From NCBI GenBank assembly GCA_030144725.1, contig JASKMD010000016.1, positions 797,075-861,074 on the forward strand: a stretch of DNA of 64,000 nucleotides. Direction: 5' to 3'. Below, one piece after another: positions 1 through 13,300 of this stretch. This DNA comes from Haematococcus lacustris. Taxonomy: Eukaryota > Chlorophyta > Chlorophyceae > Chlamydomonadales > Haematococcaceae. Under the pieces are notes generated by a model. That model saw nothing but the letters and a program-made list of their open reading frames with translations, was not told the origin of the DNA and ran no database searches. How positions within the stretch are numbered: position 1 is the first letter of the stretch; each line of letters begins with the position of its first letter. Position numbers and translations under genes: made by a program.

Positions 1-356
1 TAAAAATGTCAGAGCCATCTCACTCAAGTGTGACTTTCGAAGCGCCCCGCGCCGGTCCAAGGGTCGTGACGGGGCCCGGGGGTGCCGGCCGGTCACCCGA
101 GGTCACGGCTCGCGCGTGGAGCCAGTCCCGTGCGCGCCACCCAGCCTGGCACACCCCCACCCACCAAGGGGGGTCACCCACGTAGGTGAACCCCCCCGCC
201 CCCTGCTCAGCTCAGCCTGAAACTCGGTGCGTAGCTCCCTCTCACCTCCCCCATGGCACCGCACTAGGTGTGGCTCACCTCCCCACGCCCCTTGCCCGCC
301 TTGTGCCCCCCTCAGCCTGGCTCAGTGCCCACGCCAAACTTTGGCGGGGCGTAGAA

Positions 357-471
357 AGCGCGTTTTTGAGTTTTGGGCCACGCGGAGCATACCGCTGGAT
401 GCGCCTTGCAAAATGCCGTCGATTGGTGCAAAAATCAGGCCAAACGGCCAAGTCTAGGGTATCCTAGCCCT
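357..471. repeat. Invariant 115-bp core of the satellite unit (first copy shown)
   Basis: This segment recurs in every unit and is the same in A and B apart from isolated substitutions (for example near 10757 and 17315). Divergence starts abruptly at its right edge, where A has TGTTCAAAG and B has TCTTCAAAG. It ends in the small inverted repeat CTAGG-GTAT-CCTAG at 454-467. Conservation across subtypes could mean a protein-binding site, or simply the shared end of the units where exchange occurs. Confidence 0.75.
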
Positions 472-680
472 GTTCAAAGTTTGGACCTATTGGCTGAGGT
501 CAAGGACCTTGAATGTCACTGGAGTGAGCTGTTACTTTGCAAGCTGCTAGGCTGGACCACAAGCTACACGGTGCAACTTGTTTCACAGCCATCCGCCAAG
601 TGGCTGCAAAGTTATGGGGGGGAGAGCGGAGCATGTCAGGTGTGGGTCACATGCCAGGGTCTCAAGCCAGACCCATGTCA

Positions 681-940
681 AGGTTGCACCCCATACGATT
701 TTTTGCGGGGGATGGGGTCTAGAGGCTAAGGGTAGATGGTGGGCAAAGTTTGGGCATAAGGGGTGGAGGTCGGTTAGGGGCCATTCCCTAACCATGGTTA
801 GGGATTGAACCCAAACTCATGGTTAGTGTGTGAACCTAAACTAGTTGGGGTGCAACCCCTAACGATTTTTTGCGTGGGATGGGTTCTAGAGGATAAGGGC
901 GGAGGGTGGGCAAAGTTTGGGCTTAGGGTGTGGGGTTTGG
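681..940. repeat. Internal duplication inside the A-type unit
   Basis: A block of about 92 bp around 681-772 recurs at about 848-940 with a 167-bp offset. Shared landmarks are CGATTTTTTGCG (696 and 863), a TCTAGAGG motif and GGGCAAAGTTTGGGC. The two halves have diverged from each other but are constant between A units, so the duplication predates amplification of the 1291-bp unit. Confidence 0.8.
785..804. repeat. 20-bp perfect palindrome of opposed CCCTAA and TTAGGG motifs (A unit)
   Basis: CCCTAA-CCATGG-TTAGGG reads the same on both strands with one more base pair on each side. It recurs at the same place in all A units. The arrangement looks like two telomere-type hexamers placed head to head. 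Confidence 0.9.
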
Positions 941-3900
941 GTTAGGGTTTGTGCACTAACTCATGGTTTGGGTTAGGTTATAAACCCTTCCCCACCCTGG
1001 TGCCCTCACAGTTTCTGCCATATCTTTTTACTGGCTGCATGGAATAACTTCAAATTTGGCTTGCATGGCTCCTGGCCTCCATGCGCGCCTCGGGCGGGCC
1101 GGGCTGAGAGTGAGGTCCCTCGCGCGTCACACTTGTGCGCGTCTCTCAGTGTGTCTCCCTCCCCCTCATGGGATAGCCCCCTTGCGCTCACTTTAGCCGC
1201 TGACCCCCGGGCCTCCCGCGATGCCATGACACGTGGCAACGTCCCGCAGGCCGGAGCAGCGGGGTTCGACTCGCGCCAGGCGCAGAATAAATAAAAATGT
1301 CAGAGCCATCTCACTCAAGTGTGACTTTCGAAGCGCCCCGCGCCGGTCCAAGGGTCGTGACGGGGCCCGGGGGTGCCGGCCGGTCACCCGAGGTCACGGC
1401 TCGCGCGTGGAGCCAGTCCCGTGCGCGCCACCCAGCCTGGCACACCCCCACCCACCAAGGGGGGTCACCCACGTAGGTGAACCCCCCCGCCCCCTGCTCA
1501 GCTCAGCCTGAAACTCGGTGCGTAGCTCCCTCTCACCTCCCCCATGGCACCGCACTAGGTGTGGCTCACCTCCCCACGCCCCTTGCCCGCCTTGTGCCCC
1601 CCTCAGCCTGGCTCAGTGCCCACGCCAAACTTTGGCGGGGCGTAGAAAGCGCGTTTTTGAGTTTTGGGCCACGCGGAGCATACCGCTGGATGCGCCTTGC
1701 AAAATGCCGTCGATTGGTGCAAAAATCAGGCCAAACGGCCAAGTCTAGGGTATCCTAGCCCTGTTCAAAGTTTGGACCTATTGGCTGAGGTCAAGGACCT
1801 TGAATGTCACTGGAGTGAGCTGTTACTTTGCAAGCTGCTAGGCTGGACCACAAGCTACACGGTGCAACTTGTTTCACAGCCATCCGCCAAGTGGCTGCAA
1901 AGTTATGGGGGGGAGAGCGGAGCATGTCAGGTGTGGGTCACATGCCAGGGTCTCAAGCCAGACCCATGTCAAGGTTGCACCCCATACGATTTTTTGCGGG
2001 GGATGGGGTCTAGAGGCTAAGGGTAGATGGTGGGCAAAGTTTGGGCATAAGGGGTGGAGGTCGGTTAGGGGCCATTCCCTAACCATGGTTAGGGATTGAA
2101 CCCAAACTCATGGTTAGTGTGTGAACCTAAACTAGTTGGGGTGCAACCCCTAACGATTTTTTGCGTGGGATGGGTTCTAGAGGATAAGGGCGGAGGGTGG
2201 GCAAAGTTTGGGCTTAGGGTGTGGGGTTTGGGTTAGGGTTTGTGCACTAACTCATGGTTTGGGTTAGGTTATAAACCCTTCCCCACCCTGGTGCCCTCAC
2301 AGTTTCTGCCATATCTTTTTACTGGCTGCATGGAATAACTTCAAATTTGGCTTGCATGGCTCCTGGCCTCCATGCGCGCCTCGGGCGGGCCGGGCTGAGA
2401 GTGAGGTCCCTCGCGCGTCACACTTGTGCGCGTCTCTCAGTGTGTCTCCCTCCCCCTCATGGGATAGCCCCCTTGCGCTCACTTTAGCCGCTGACCCCCG
2501 GGCCTCCCGCGATGCCATGACACGTGGCAACGTCCCGCAGGCCGGAGCAGCGGGGTTCGACTCGCGCCAGGCGCAGAATAAATAAAAATGTCAGAGCCAT
2601 CTCACTCAAGTGTGACTTTCGAAGCGCCCCGCGCCGGTCCAAGGGTCGTGACGGGGCCCGGGGGTGCCGGCCGGTCACCCGAGGTCACGGCTCGCGCGTG
2701 GAGCCAGTCCCGTGCGCGCCACCCAGCCTGGCACACCCCCACCCACCAAGGGGGGTCACCCACGTAGGTGAACCCCCCCGCCCCCTGCTCAGCTCAGCCT
2801 GAAACTCGGTGCGTAGCTCCCTCTCACCTCCCCCATGGCACCGCACTAGGTGTGGCTCACCTCCCCACGCCCCTTGCCCGCCTTGTGCCCCCCTCAGCCT
2901 GGCTCAGTGCCCACGCCAAACTTTGGCGGGGCGTAGAAAGCGCGTTTTTGAGTTTTGGGCCACGCGGAGCATACCGCTGGATGCGCCTTGCAAAATGCCG
3001 TCGATTGGTGCAAAAATCAGGCCAAACGGCCAAGTCTAGGGTATCCTAGCCCTGTTCAAAGTTTGGACCTATTGGCTGAGGTCAAGGACCTTGAATGTCA
3101 CTGGAGTGAGCTGTTACTTTGCAAGCTGCTAGGCTGGACCACAAGCTACACGGTGCAACTTGTTTCACAGCCATCCGCCAAGTGGCTGCAAAGTTATGGG
3201 GGGGAGAGCGGAGCATGTCAGGTGTGGGTCACATGCCAGGGTCTCAAGCCAGACCCATGTCAAGGTTGCACCCCATACGATTTTTTGCGGGGGATGGGGT
3301 CTAGAGGCTAAGGGTAGATGGTGGGCAAAGTTTGGGCATAAGGGGTGGAGGTCGGTTAGGGGCCATTCCCTAACCATGGTTAGGGATTGAACCCAAACTC
3401 ATGGTTAGTGTGTGAACCTAAACTAGTTGGGGTGCAACCCCTAACGATTTTTTGCGTGGGATGGGTTCTAGAGGATAAGGGCGGAGGGTGGGCAAAGTTT
3501 GGGCTTAGGGTGTGGGGTTTGGGTTAGGGTTTGTGCACTAACTCATGGTTTGGGTTAGGTTATAAACCCTTCCCCACCCTGGTGCCCTCACAGTTTCTGC
3601 CATATCTTTTTACTGGCTGCATGGAATAACTTCAAATTTGGCTTGCATGGCTCCTGGCCTCCATGCGCGCCTCGGGCGGGCCGGGCTGAGAGTGAGGTCC
3701 CTCGCGCGTCACACTTGTGCGCGTCTCTCAGTGTGTCTCCCTCCCCCTCATGGGATAGCCCCCTTGCGCTCACTTTAGCCGCTGACCCCCGGGCCTCCCG
3801 CGATGCCATGACACGTGGCAACGTCCCGCAGGCCGGAGCAGCGGGGTTCGACTCGCGCCAGGCGCAGAATAAATAAAAATGTCAGAGCCATCTCACTCAA

Positions 3901-6900
3901 GTGTGACTTTCGAAGCGCCCCGCGCCGGTCCAAGGGTCGTGACGGGGCCCGGGGGTGCCGGCCGGTCACCCGAGGTCACGGCTCGCGCGTGGAGCCAGTC
4001 CCGTGCGCGCCACCCAGCCTGGCACACCCCCACCCACCAAGGGGGGTCACCCACGTAGGTGAACCCCCCCGCCCCCTGCTCAGCTCAGCCTGAAACTCGG
4101 TGCGTAGCTCCCTCTCACCTCCCCCATGGCACCGCACTAGGTGTGGCTCACCTCCCCACGCCCCTTGCCCGCCTTGTGCCCCCCTCAGCCTGGCTCAGTG
4201 CCCACGCCAAACTTTGGCGGGGCGTAGAAAGCGCGTTTTTGAGTTTTGGGCCACGCGGAGCATACCGCTGGATGCGCCTTGCAAAATGCCGTCGATTGGT
4301 GCAAAAATCAGGCCAAACGGCCAAGTCTAGGGTATCCTAGCCCTGTTCAAAGTTTGGACCTATTGGCTGAGGTCAAGGACCTTGAATGTCACTGGAGTGA
4401 GCTGTTACTTTGCAAGCTGCTAGGCTGGACCACAAGCTACACGGTGCAACTTGTTTCACAGCCATCCGCCAAGTGGCTGCAAAGTTATGGGGGGGAGAGC
4501 GGAGCATGTCAGGTGTGGGTCACATGCCAGGGTCTCAAGCCAGACCCATGTCAAGGTTGCACCCCATACGATTTTTTGCGGGGGATGGGGTCTAGAGGCT
4601 AAGGGTAGATGGTGGGCAAAGTTTGGGCATAAGGGGTGGAGGTCGGTTAGGGGCCATTCCCTAACCATGGTTAGGGATTGAACCCAAACTCATGGTTAGT
4701 GTGTGAACCTAAACTAGTTGGGGTGCAACCCCTAACGATTTTTTGCGTGGGATGGGTTCTAGAGGATAAGGGCGGAGGGTGGGCAAAGTTTGGGCTTAGG
4801 GTGTGGGGTTTGGGTTAGGGTTTGTGCACTAACTCATGGTTTGGGTTAGGTTATAAACCCTTCCCCACCCTGGTGCCCTCACAGTTTCTGCCATATCTTT
4901 TTACTGGCTGCATGGAATAACTTCAAATTTGGCTTGCATGGCTCCTGGCCTCCATGCGCGCCTCGGGCGGGCCGGGCTGAGAGTGAGGTCCCTCGCGCGT
5001 CACACTTGTGCGCGTCTCTCAGTGTGTCTCCCTCCCCCTCATGGGATAGCCCCCTTGCGCTCACTTTAGCCGCTGACCCCCGGGCCTCCCGCGATGCCAT
5101 GACACGTGGCAACGTCCCGCAGGCCGGAGCAGCGGGGTTCGACTCGCGCCAGGCGCAGAATAAATAAAAATGTCAGAGCCATCTCACTCAAGTGTGACTT
5201 TCGAAGCGCCCCGCGCCGGTCCAAGGGTCGTGACGGGGCCCGGGGGTGCCGGCCGGTCACCCGAGGTCACGGCTCGCGCGTGGAGCCAGTCCCGTGCGCG
5301 CCACCCAGCCTGGCACACCCCCACCCACCAAGGGGGGTCACCCACGTAGGTGAACCCCCCCGCCCCCTGCTCAGCTCAGCCTGAAACTCGGTGCGTAGCT
5401 CCCTCTCACCTCCCCCATGGCACCGCACTAGGTGTGGCTCACCTCCCCACGCCCCTTGCCCGCCTTGTGCCCCCCTCAGCCTGGCTCAGTGCCCACGCCA
5501 AACTTTGGCGGGGCGTAGAAAGCGCGTTTTTGAGTTTTGGGCCACGCGGAGCATACCGCTGGATGCGCCTTGCAAAATGCCGTCGATTGGTGCAAAAATC
5601 AGGCCAAACGGCCAAGTCTAGGGTATCCTAGCCCTGTTCAAAGTTTGGACCTATTGGCTGAGGTCAAGGACCTTGAATGTCACTGGAGTGAGCTGTTACT
5701 TTGCAAGCTGCTAGGCTGGACCACAAGCTACACGGTGCAACTTGTTTCACAGCCATCCGCCAAGTGGCTGCAAAGTTATGGGGGGGAGAGCGGAGCATGT
5801 CAGGTGTGGGTCACATGCCAGGGTCTCAAGCCAGACCCATGTCAAGGTTGCACCCCATACGATTTTTTGCGGGGGATGGGGTCTAGAGGCTAAGGGTAGA
5901 TGGTGGGCAAAGTTTGGGCATAAGGGGTGGAGGTCGGTTAGGGGCCATTCCCTAACCATGGTTAGGGATTGAACCCAAACTCATGGTTAGTGTGTGAACC
6001 TAAACTAGTTGGGGTGCAACCCCTAACGATTTTTTGCGTGGGATGGGTTCTAGAGGATAAGGGCGGAGGGTGGGCAAAGTTTGGGCTTAGGGTGTGGGGT
6101 TTGGGTTAGGGTTTGTGCACTAACTCATGGTTTGGGTTAGGTTATAAACCCTTCCCCACCCTGGTGCCCTCACAGTTTCTGCCATATCTTTTTACTGGCT
6201 GCATGGAATAACTTCAAATTTGGCTTGCATGGCTCCTGGCCTCCATGCGCGCCTCGGGCGGGCCGGGCTGAGAGTGAGGTCCCTCGCGCGTCACACTTGT
6301 GCGCGTCTCTCAGTGTGTCTCCCTCCCCCTCATGGGATAGCCCCCTTGCGCTCACTTTAGCCGCTGACCCCCGGGCCTCCCGCGATGCCATGACACGTGG
6401 CAACGTCCCGCAGGCCGGAGCAGCGGGGTTCGACTCGCGCCAGGCGCAGAATAAATAAAAATGTCAGAGCCATCTCACTCAAGTGTGACTTTCGAAGCGC
6501 CCCGCGCCGGTCCAAGGGTCGTGACGGGGCCCGGGGGTGCCGGCCGGTCACCCGAGGTCACGGCTCGCGCGTGGAGCCAGTCCCGTGCGCGCCACCCAGC
6601 CTGGCACACCCCCACCCACCAAGGGGGGTCACCCACGTAGGTGAACCCCCCCGCCCCCTGCTCAGCTCAGCCTGAAACTCGGTGCGTAGCTCCCTCTCAC
6701 CTCCCCCATGGCACCGCACTAGGTGTGGCTCACCTCCCCACGCCCCTTGCCCGCCTTGTGCCCCCCTCAGCCTGGCTCAGTGCCCACGCCAAACTTTGGC
6801 GGGGCGTAGAAAGCGCGTTTTTGAGTTTTGGGCCACGCGGAGCATACCGCTGGATGCGCCTTGCAAAATGCCGTCGATTGGTGCAAAAATCAGGCCAAAC

Positions 6901-7209
6901 GGCCAAGTCTAGGGTATCCTAGCCCTCTTCAAAGTTTGGACCTATTAGCTGAGGTTAAGGACTTTAAATGTCACTGGAGTGAGCTGTAACTCGGTAGGCA
7001 GATGCGTTGTAGTACAGGCTACACGGTGCAACTTGTTTCATAGCCATCCGCAAAGTGGTTGCAAAGTTATAGGGGGGAGAGCGGAGCATGTCAGGTGTGG
7101 GTCACCTGGGGTGAGGCCCCTGGGTGCACTGGTGCAAGGCTGAGGTGTGGTGGTGACTAGTTGGAGCCAAAGGGCGAGCCCAAGGATGTGTTAGGGAAGT
7201 GACCCTAAC

Positions 7210-7233
7210 GTGTTAGGGTGGCCACCCTAACAC
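7210..7233. repeat. 24-bp perfect palindrome with opposed telomere-like motifs (B unit)
   Basis: GTGTTAGGGTGG followed by its exact reverse complement. It lies in a G/C-strand-switching segment (about 7190-7310) with several further GTTAGGG and CCCTAAC motifs, including a second short palindrome around GGGTGAGCTCACCC. It recurs in every B unit. Confidence 0.9.
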
Positions 7234-7370
7234 CCCAGGGTTAGGGTGAGGAGGCTAACACCCCAGGGTGAGGGTGAGCTCACCCTAACACCCCAGGGTG
7301 AAGGGCCAACCCTGCAGCCTGGGGGCTCCACCCAAACCGTGGCAACGTTGGGCTAGGGTCTAGGGCTTAA

Positions 7371-7397
7371 GGGTAGGGTTAGGGTTAGGGTTGGGGG
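7371..7397 (+). repeat. Short TTAGGG run in the B unit
   Basis: GGGTAGGG followed by two further perfect GTTAGGG steps and then GTTGGGGG. This is the longest uninterrupted telomere-like run in the unit and it recurs in all B units. The hexamer is TTAGGG, not the TTTTAGGG of Chlamydomonas reinhardtii. It is too short to be a telomere. Confidence 0.85.
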
Positions 7398-10300
7398 CTT
7401 GGGTGTGGAGGTGGGTTTAGGGTCAGCAACCTAACACCTCAGGGTTTAGCTATAACCTTAACACCTGTTGCTGCCTCCACAGTTTATGCCATATCTTTTC
7501 ACTGGCTGCATGGAATAATTTCAAACTTGGCTTGCATGGCTCCTGGCCTCCATGCGCGCCTCGGGCGGGCCGGGCTGAGAGTGAGGTCCCTCGCGCGTCA
7601 CACTTGTGCGCGTCTCCACATGTGTACCTCCCTCACACACGGGCTACCCCCCTTGGACCCACTTGCGCCGTCCACCCCCGGGCCTCCCGCGTCGCCATGA
7701 CACGTGGCAACGTCCAGCGAGCCGCAGCAGCGGGGTTCGACTCGCGCCAGGCGCAGAATTTTTTAATACCTCGGAGCCATCTCACTCAAGTGTGACTTTC
7801 GGACCGCCCCGCGCCGGTCCAAGGGCCGTGACGTGTCCCGGTAGTGCCGGCCGGTCACCCGAGGTCACGGCTCGCGCGCGGAGCCAGTCCCGTGCGCGCC
7901 ACCCAGCCAGGCACACCCCCACCCTCACAAAGGGGGGTCACCCACGTAGGTGAACCCCCCCGCCCCCTGCTCGCCTCAGCCTGAAACTCGGTGCGTAGCT
8001 CCCTCTCACCTCCCTCATGGCACCGCACCAGGTGTGGCTCGCCTCCCCACCCGCCCTGCCCGCCTTGTGCCCCTCTCAGCCTGGCTCAGTGCACACGCCA
8101 AACTTTGGCGGGGCGTAGAGAGCGCGTTTTTGAGTTTTGGGCCACGCGGAGCATACCGCTGGATGCGCCTTGCAAAATGCCGTCGATTGGTGCAAAAATC
8201 AGGCCAAACGGCCAAGTCTAGGGTATCCTAGCCCTGTTCAAAGTTTGGACCTATTGGCTGAGGTCAAGGACCTTGAATGTCACTGGAGTGAGCTGTTACT
8301 TTGCAAGCTGCTAGGCTGGACCACAAGCTACACGGTGCAACTTGTTTCACAGCCATCCGCCAAGTGGCTGCAAAGTTATGGGGGGGAGAGCGGAGCATGT
8401 CAGGTGTGGGTCACATGCCAGGGTCTCAAGCCAGACCCATGTCAAGGTTGCACCCCATACGATTTTTTGCGGGGGATGGGGTCTAGAGGCTAAGGGTAGA
8501 TGGTGGGCAAAGTTTGGGCATAAGGGGTGGAGGTCGGTTAGGGGCCATTCCCTAACCATGGTTAGGGATTGAACCCAAACTCATGGTTAGTGTGTGAACC
8601 TAAACTAGTTGGGGTGCAACCCCTAACGATTTTTTGCGTGGGATGGGTTCTAGAGGATAAGGGCGGAGGGTGGGCAAAGTTTGGGCTTAGGGTGTGGGGT
8701 TTGGGTTAGGGTTTGTGCACTAACTCATGGTTTGGGTTAGGTTATAAACCCTTCCCCACCCTGGTGCCCTCACAGTTTCTGCCATATCTTTTTACTGGCT
8801 GCATGGAATAACTTCAAATTTGGCTTGCATGGCTCCTGGCCTCCATGCGCGCCTCGGGCGGGCCGGGCTGAGAGTGAGGTCCCTCGCGCGTCACACTTGT
8901 GCGCGTCTCTCAGTGTGTCTCCCTCCCCCTCATGGGATAGCCCCCTTGCGCTCACTTTAGCCGCTGACCCCCGGGCCTCCCGCGATGCCATGACACGTGG
9001 CAACGTCCCGCAGGCCGGAGCAGCGGGGTTCGACTCGCGCCAGGCGCAGAATAAATAAAAATGTCAGAGCCATCTCACTCAAGTGTGACTTTCGAAGCGC
9101 CCCGCGCCGGTCCAAGGGTCGTGACGGGGCCCGGGGGTGCCGGCCGGTCACCCGAGGTCACGGCTCGCGCGTGGAGCCAGTCCCGTGCGCGCCACCCAGC
9201 CTGGCACACCCCCACCCACCAAGGGGGGTCACCCACGTAGGTGAACCCCCCCGCCCCCTGCTCAGCTCAGCCTGAAACTCGGTGCGTAGCTCCCTCTCAC
9301 CTCCCCCATGGCACCGCACTAGGTGTGGCTCACCTCCCCACGCCCCTTGCCCGCCTTGTGCCCCCCTCAGCCTGGCTCAGTGCCCACGCCAAACTTTGGC
9401 GGGGCGTAGAAAGCGCGTTTTTGAGTTTTGGGCCACGCGGAGCATACCGCTGGATGCGCCTTGCAAAATGCCGTCGATTGGTGCAAAAATCAGGCCAAAC
9501 GGCCAAGTCTAGGGTATCCTAGCCCTCTTCAAAGTTTGGACCTATTAGCTGAGGTTAAGGACTTTAAATGTCACTGGAGTGAGCTGTAACTCGGTAGGCA
9601 GATGCGTTGTAGTACAGGCTACACGGTGCAACTTGTTTCATAGCCATCCGCAAAGTGGTTGCAAAGTTATAGGGGGGAGAGCGGAGCATGTCAGGTGTGG
9701 GTCACCTGGGGTGAGGCCCCTGGGTGCACTGGTGCAAGGCTGAGGTGTGGTGGTGACTAGTTGGAGCCAAAGGGCGAGCCCAAGGATGTGTTAGGGAAGT
9801 GACCCTAACGTGTTAGGGTGGCCACCCTAACACCCCAGGGTTAGGGTGAGGAGGCTAACACCCCAGGGTGAGGGTGAGCTCACCCTAACACCCCAGGGTG
9901 AAGGGCCAACCCTGCAGCCTGGGGGCTCCACCCAAACCGTGGCAACGTTGGGCTAGGGTCTAGGGCTTAAGGGTAGGGTTAGGGTTAGGGTTGGGGGCTT
10001 GGGTGTGGAGGTGGGTTTAGGGTCAGCAACCTAACACCTCAGGGTTTAGCTATAACCTTAACACCTGTTGCTGCCTCCACAGTTTATGCCATATCTTTTC
10101 ACTGGCTGCATGGAATAATTTCAAATTTGGCTTGCATGGCTCCTGGCCTCCATGCGCGCCTCGGGCGGGCCGGGCTGAGAGTGAGGTCCCTCGCGCGTCA
10201 CACTTGTGCGCGTCTCCACATGTGTACCTCCCTCACACACGGGCTACCCCCCTTGGACCCACTTGCGCCGTCCACCCCCGGGCCTCCCGCGTCGCCATGA

Positions 10301-13300
10301 CACGTGGCAACGTCCAGCGAGCCGCAGCAGCGGGGTTCGACTCGCGCCAGGCGCAGAATTTTTTAATACCTCGGAGCCATCTCACTCAAGTGTGACTTTC
10401 GGACCGCCCCGCGCCGGTCCAAGGGCCGTGACGTGTCCCGGTAGTGCCGGCCGGTCACCCGAGGTCACGGCTCGCGCGCGGAGCCAGTCCCGTGCGCGCC
10501 ACCCAGCCAGGCACACCCCCACCCTCACAAAGGGGGGTCACCCACGTAGGTGAACCCCCCCGCCCCCTGCTCGCCTCAGCCTGAAACTCGGTGCGTAGCT
10601 CCCTCTCACCTCCCTCATGGCACCGCACCAGGTGTGGCTCGCCTCCCCACCCGCCCTGCCCGCCTTGTGCCCCTCTCAGCCTGGCTCAGTGCACACGCCA
10701 AACTTTGGCGGGGCGTAGAGAGCGCGTTTTTGAGTTTTGGGCCACGCGGAGCATACTGCTGGATGCGCCTTGCAAAATGCCGTCGATTGGTGCAAAAATC
10801 AGGCCAAACGGCCAAGTCTAGGGTATCCTAGCCCTCTTCAAAGTTTGGACCTATTAGCTGAGGTTAAGGACTTTAAATGTCACTGGAGTGAGCTGTAACT
10901 CGGTAGGCAGATGCGTTGTAGTACAGGCTACACGGTGCAACTTGTTTCATAGCCATCCGCAAAGTGGTTGCAAAGTTATAGGGGGGAGAGCGGAGCATGT
11001 CAGGTGTGGGTCACCTGGGGTGAGGCCCCTGGGTGCACTGGTGCAAGGCTGAGGTGTGGTGGTGACTAGTTGGAGCCAAAGGGCGAGCCCAAGGATGTGT
11101 TAGGGAAGTGACCCTAACGTGTTAGGGTGGCCACCCTAACACCCCAGGGTTAGGGTGAGGAGGCTAACACCCCAGGGTGAGGGTGAGCTCACCCTAACAC
11201 CCCAGGGTGAAGGGCCAACCCTGCAGCCTGGGGGCTCCACCCAAACCGTGGCAACGTTGGGCTAGGGTCTAGGGCTTAAGGGTAGGGTTAGGGTTAGGGT
11301 TGGGGGCTTGGGTGTGGAGGTGGGTTTAGGGTCAGCAACCTAACACCTCAGGGTTTAGCTATAACCTTAACACCTGTTGCTGCCTCCACAGTTTATGCCA
11401 TATCTTTTCACTGGCTGCATGGAATAATTTCAAATTTGGCTTGCATGGCTCCTGGCCTCCATGCGCGCCTCGGGCGGGCCGGGCTGAGAGTGAGGTCCCT
11501 CGCGCGTCACACTTGTGCGCGTCTCCACATGTGTACCTCCCTCACACACGGGCTACCCCCCTTGGACCCACTTGCGCCGTCCACCCCCGGGCCTCCCGCG
11601 TCGCCATGACACGTGGCAACGTCCAGCGAGCCGCAGCAGCGGGGTTCGACTCGCGCCAGGCGCAGAATTTTTTAATACCTCGGAGCCATCTCACTCAAGT
11701 GTGACTTTCGGACCGCCCCGCGCCGGTCCAAGGGCCGTGACGTGTCCCGGTAGTGCCGGCCGGTCACCCGAGGTCACGGCTCGCGCGCGGAGCCAGTCCC
11801 GTGCGCGCCACCCAGCCAGGCACACCCCCACCCTCACAAAGGGGGGTCACCCACGTAGGTGAACCCCCCCGCCCCCTGCTCGCCTCAGCCTGAAACTCGG
11901 TGCGTAGCTCCCTCTCACCTCCCTCATGGCACCGCACCAGGTGTGGCTCGCCTCCCCACCCGCCCTGCCCGCCTTGTGCCCCTCTCAGCCTGGCTCAGTG
12001 CACACGCCAAACTTTGGCGGGGCGTAGAGAGCGCGTTTTTGAGTTTTGGGCCACGCGGAGCATACCGCTGGATGCGCCTTGCAAAATGCCGTCGATTGGT
12101 GCAAAAATCAGGCCAAACGGCCAAGTCTAGGGTATCCTAGCCCTGTTCAAAGTTTGGACCTATTGGCTGAGGTCAAGGACCTTGAATGTCACTGGAGTGA
12201 GCTGTTACTTTGCAAGCTGCTAGGCTGGACCACAAGCTACACGGTGCAACTTGTTTCACAGCCATCCGCCAAGTGGCTGCAAAGTTATGGGGGGGAGAGC
12301 GGAGCATGTCAGGTGTGGGTCACATGCCAGGGTCTCAAGCCAGACCCATGTCAAGGTTGCACCCCATACGATTTTTTGCGGGGGATGGGGTCTAGAGGCT
12401 AAGGGTAGATGGTGGGCAAAGTTTGGGCATAAGGGGTGGAGGTCGGTTAGGGGCCATTCCCTAACCATGGTTAGGGATTGAACCCAAACTCATGGTTAGT
12501 GTGTGAACCTAAACTAGTTGGGGTGCAACCCCTAACGATTTTTTGCGTGGGATGGGTTCTAGAGGATAAGGGCGGAGGGTGGGCAAAGTTTGGGCTTAGG
12601 GTGTGGGGTTTGGGTTAGGGTTTGTGCACTAACTCATGGTTTGGGTTAGGTTATAAACCCTTCCCCACCCTGGTGCCCTCACAGTTTCTGCCATATCTTT
12701 TTACTGGCTGCATGGAATAACTTCAAATTTGGCTTGCATGGCTCCTGGCCTCCATGCGCGCCTCGGGCGGGCCGGGCTGAGAGTGAGGTCCCTCGCGCGT
12801 CACACTTGTGCGCGTCTCTCAGTGTGTCTCCCTCCCCCTCATGGGATAGCCCCCTTGCGCTCACTTTAGCCGCTGACCCCCGGGCCTCCCGCGATGCCAT
12901 GACACGTGGCAACGTCCCGCAGGCCGGAGCAGCGGGGTTCGACTCGCGCCAGGCGCAGAATAAATAAAAATGTCAGAGCCATCTCACTCAAGTGTGACTT
13001 TCGAAGCGCCCCGCGCCGGTCCAAGGGTCGTGACGGGGCCCGGGGGTGCCGGCCGGTCACCCGAGGTCACGGCTCGCGCGTGGAGCCAGTCCCGTGCGCG
13101 CCACCCAGCCTGGCACACCCCCACCCACCAAGGGGGGTCACCCACGTAGGTGAACCCCCCCGCCCCCTGCTCAGCTCAGCCTGAAACTCGGTGCGTAGCT
13201 CCCTCTCACCTCCCCCATGGCACCGCACTAGGTGTGGCTCACCTCCCCACGCCCCTTGCCCGCCTTGTGCCCCCCTCAGCCTGGCTCAGTGCCCACGCCA

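Larger units (their letters stand above)
1..6455. repeat. Homogeneous block of five A-type satellite units
   Basis: Five consecutive 1291-bp units that look identical. Each holds, in order: a GC-rich segment; the invariant core; a G-rich half with degenerate TTAGGG motifs and an internal duplication; a TATAAA-containing stretch; and a GC-rich segment that leads into the next unit. No B-specific sequence appears before about 6926. The uniformity implies recent amplification or strong homogenisation. Confidence 0.95.

Noticed and set aside
186..729. Repeated short frames in the satellite (93, 118 and 76 aa)
   Set aside because: They recur with each unit, overlap on both strands, change with the A/B subtype and resemble no protein family.
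7371..7397. True telomere
   Set aside because: Only about three hexamers, internal to a tandem satellite unit.
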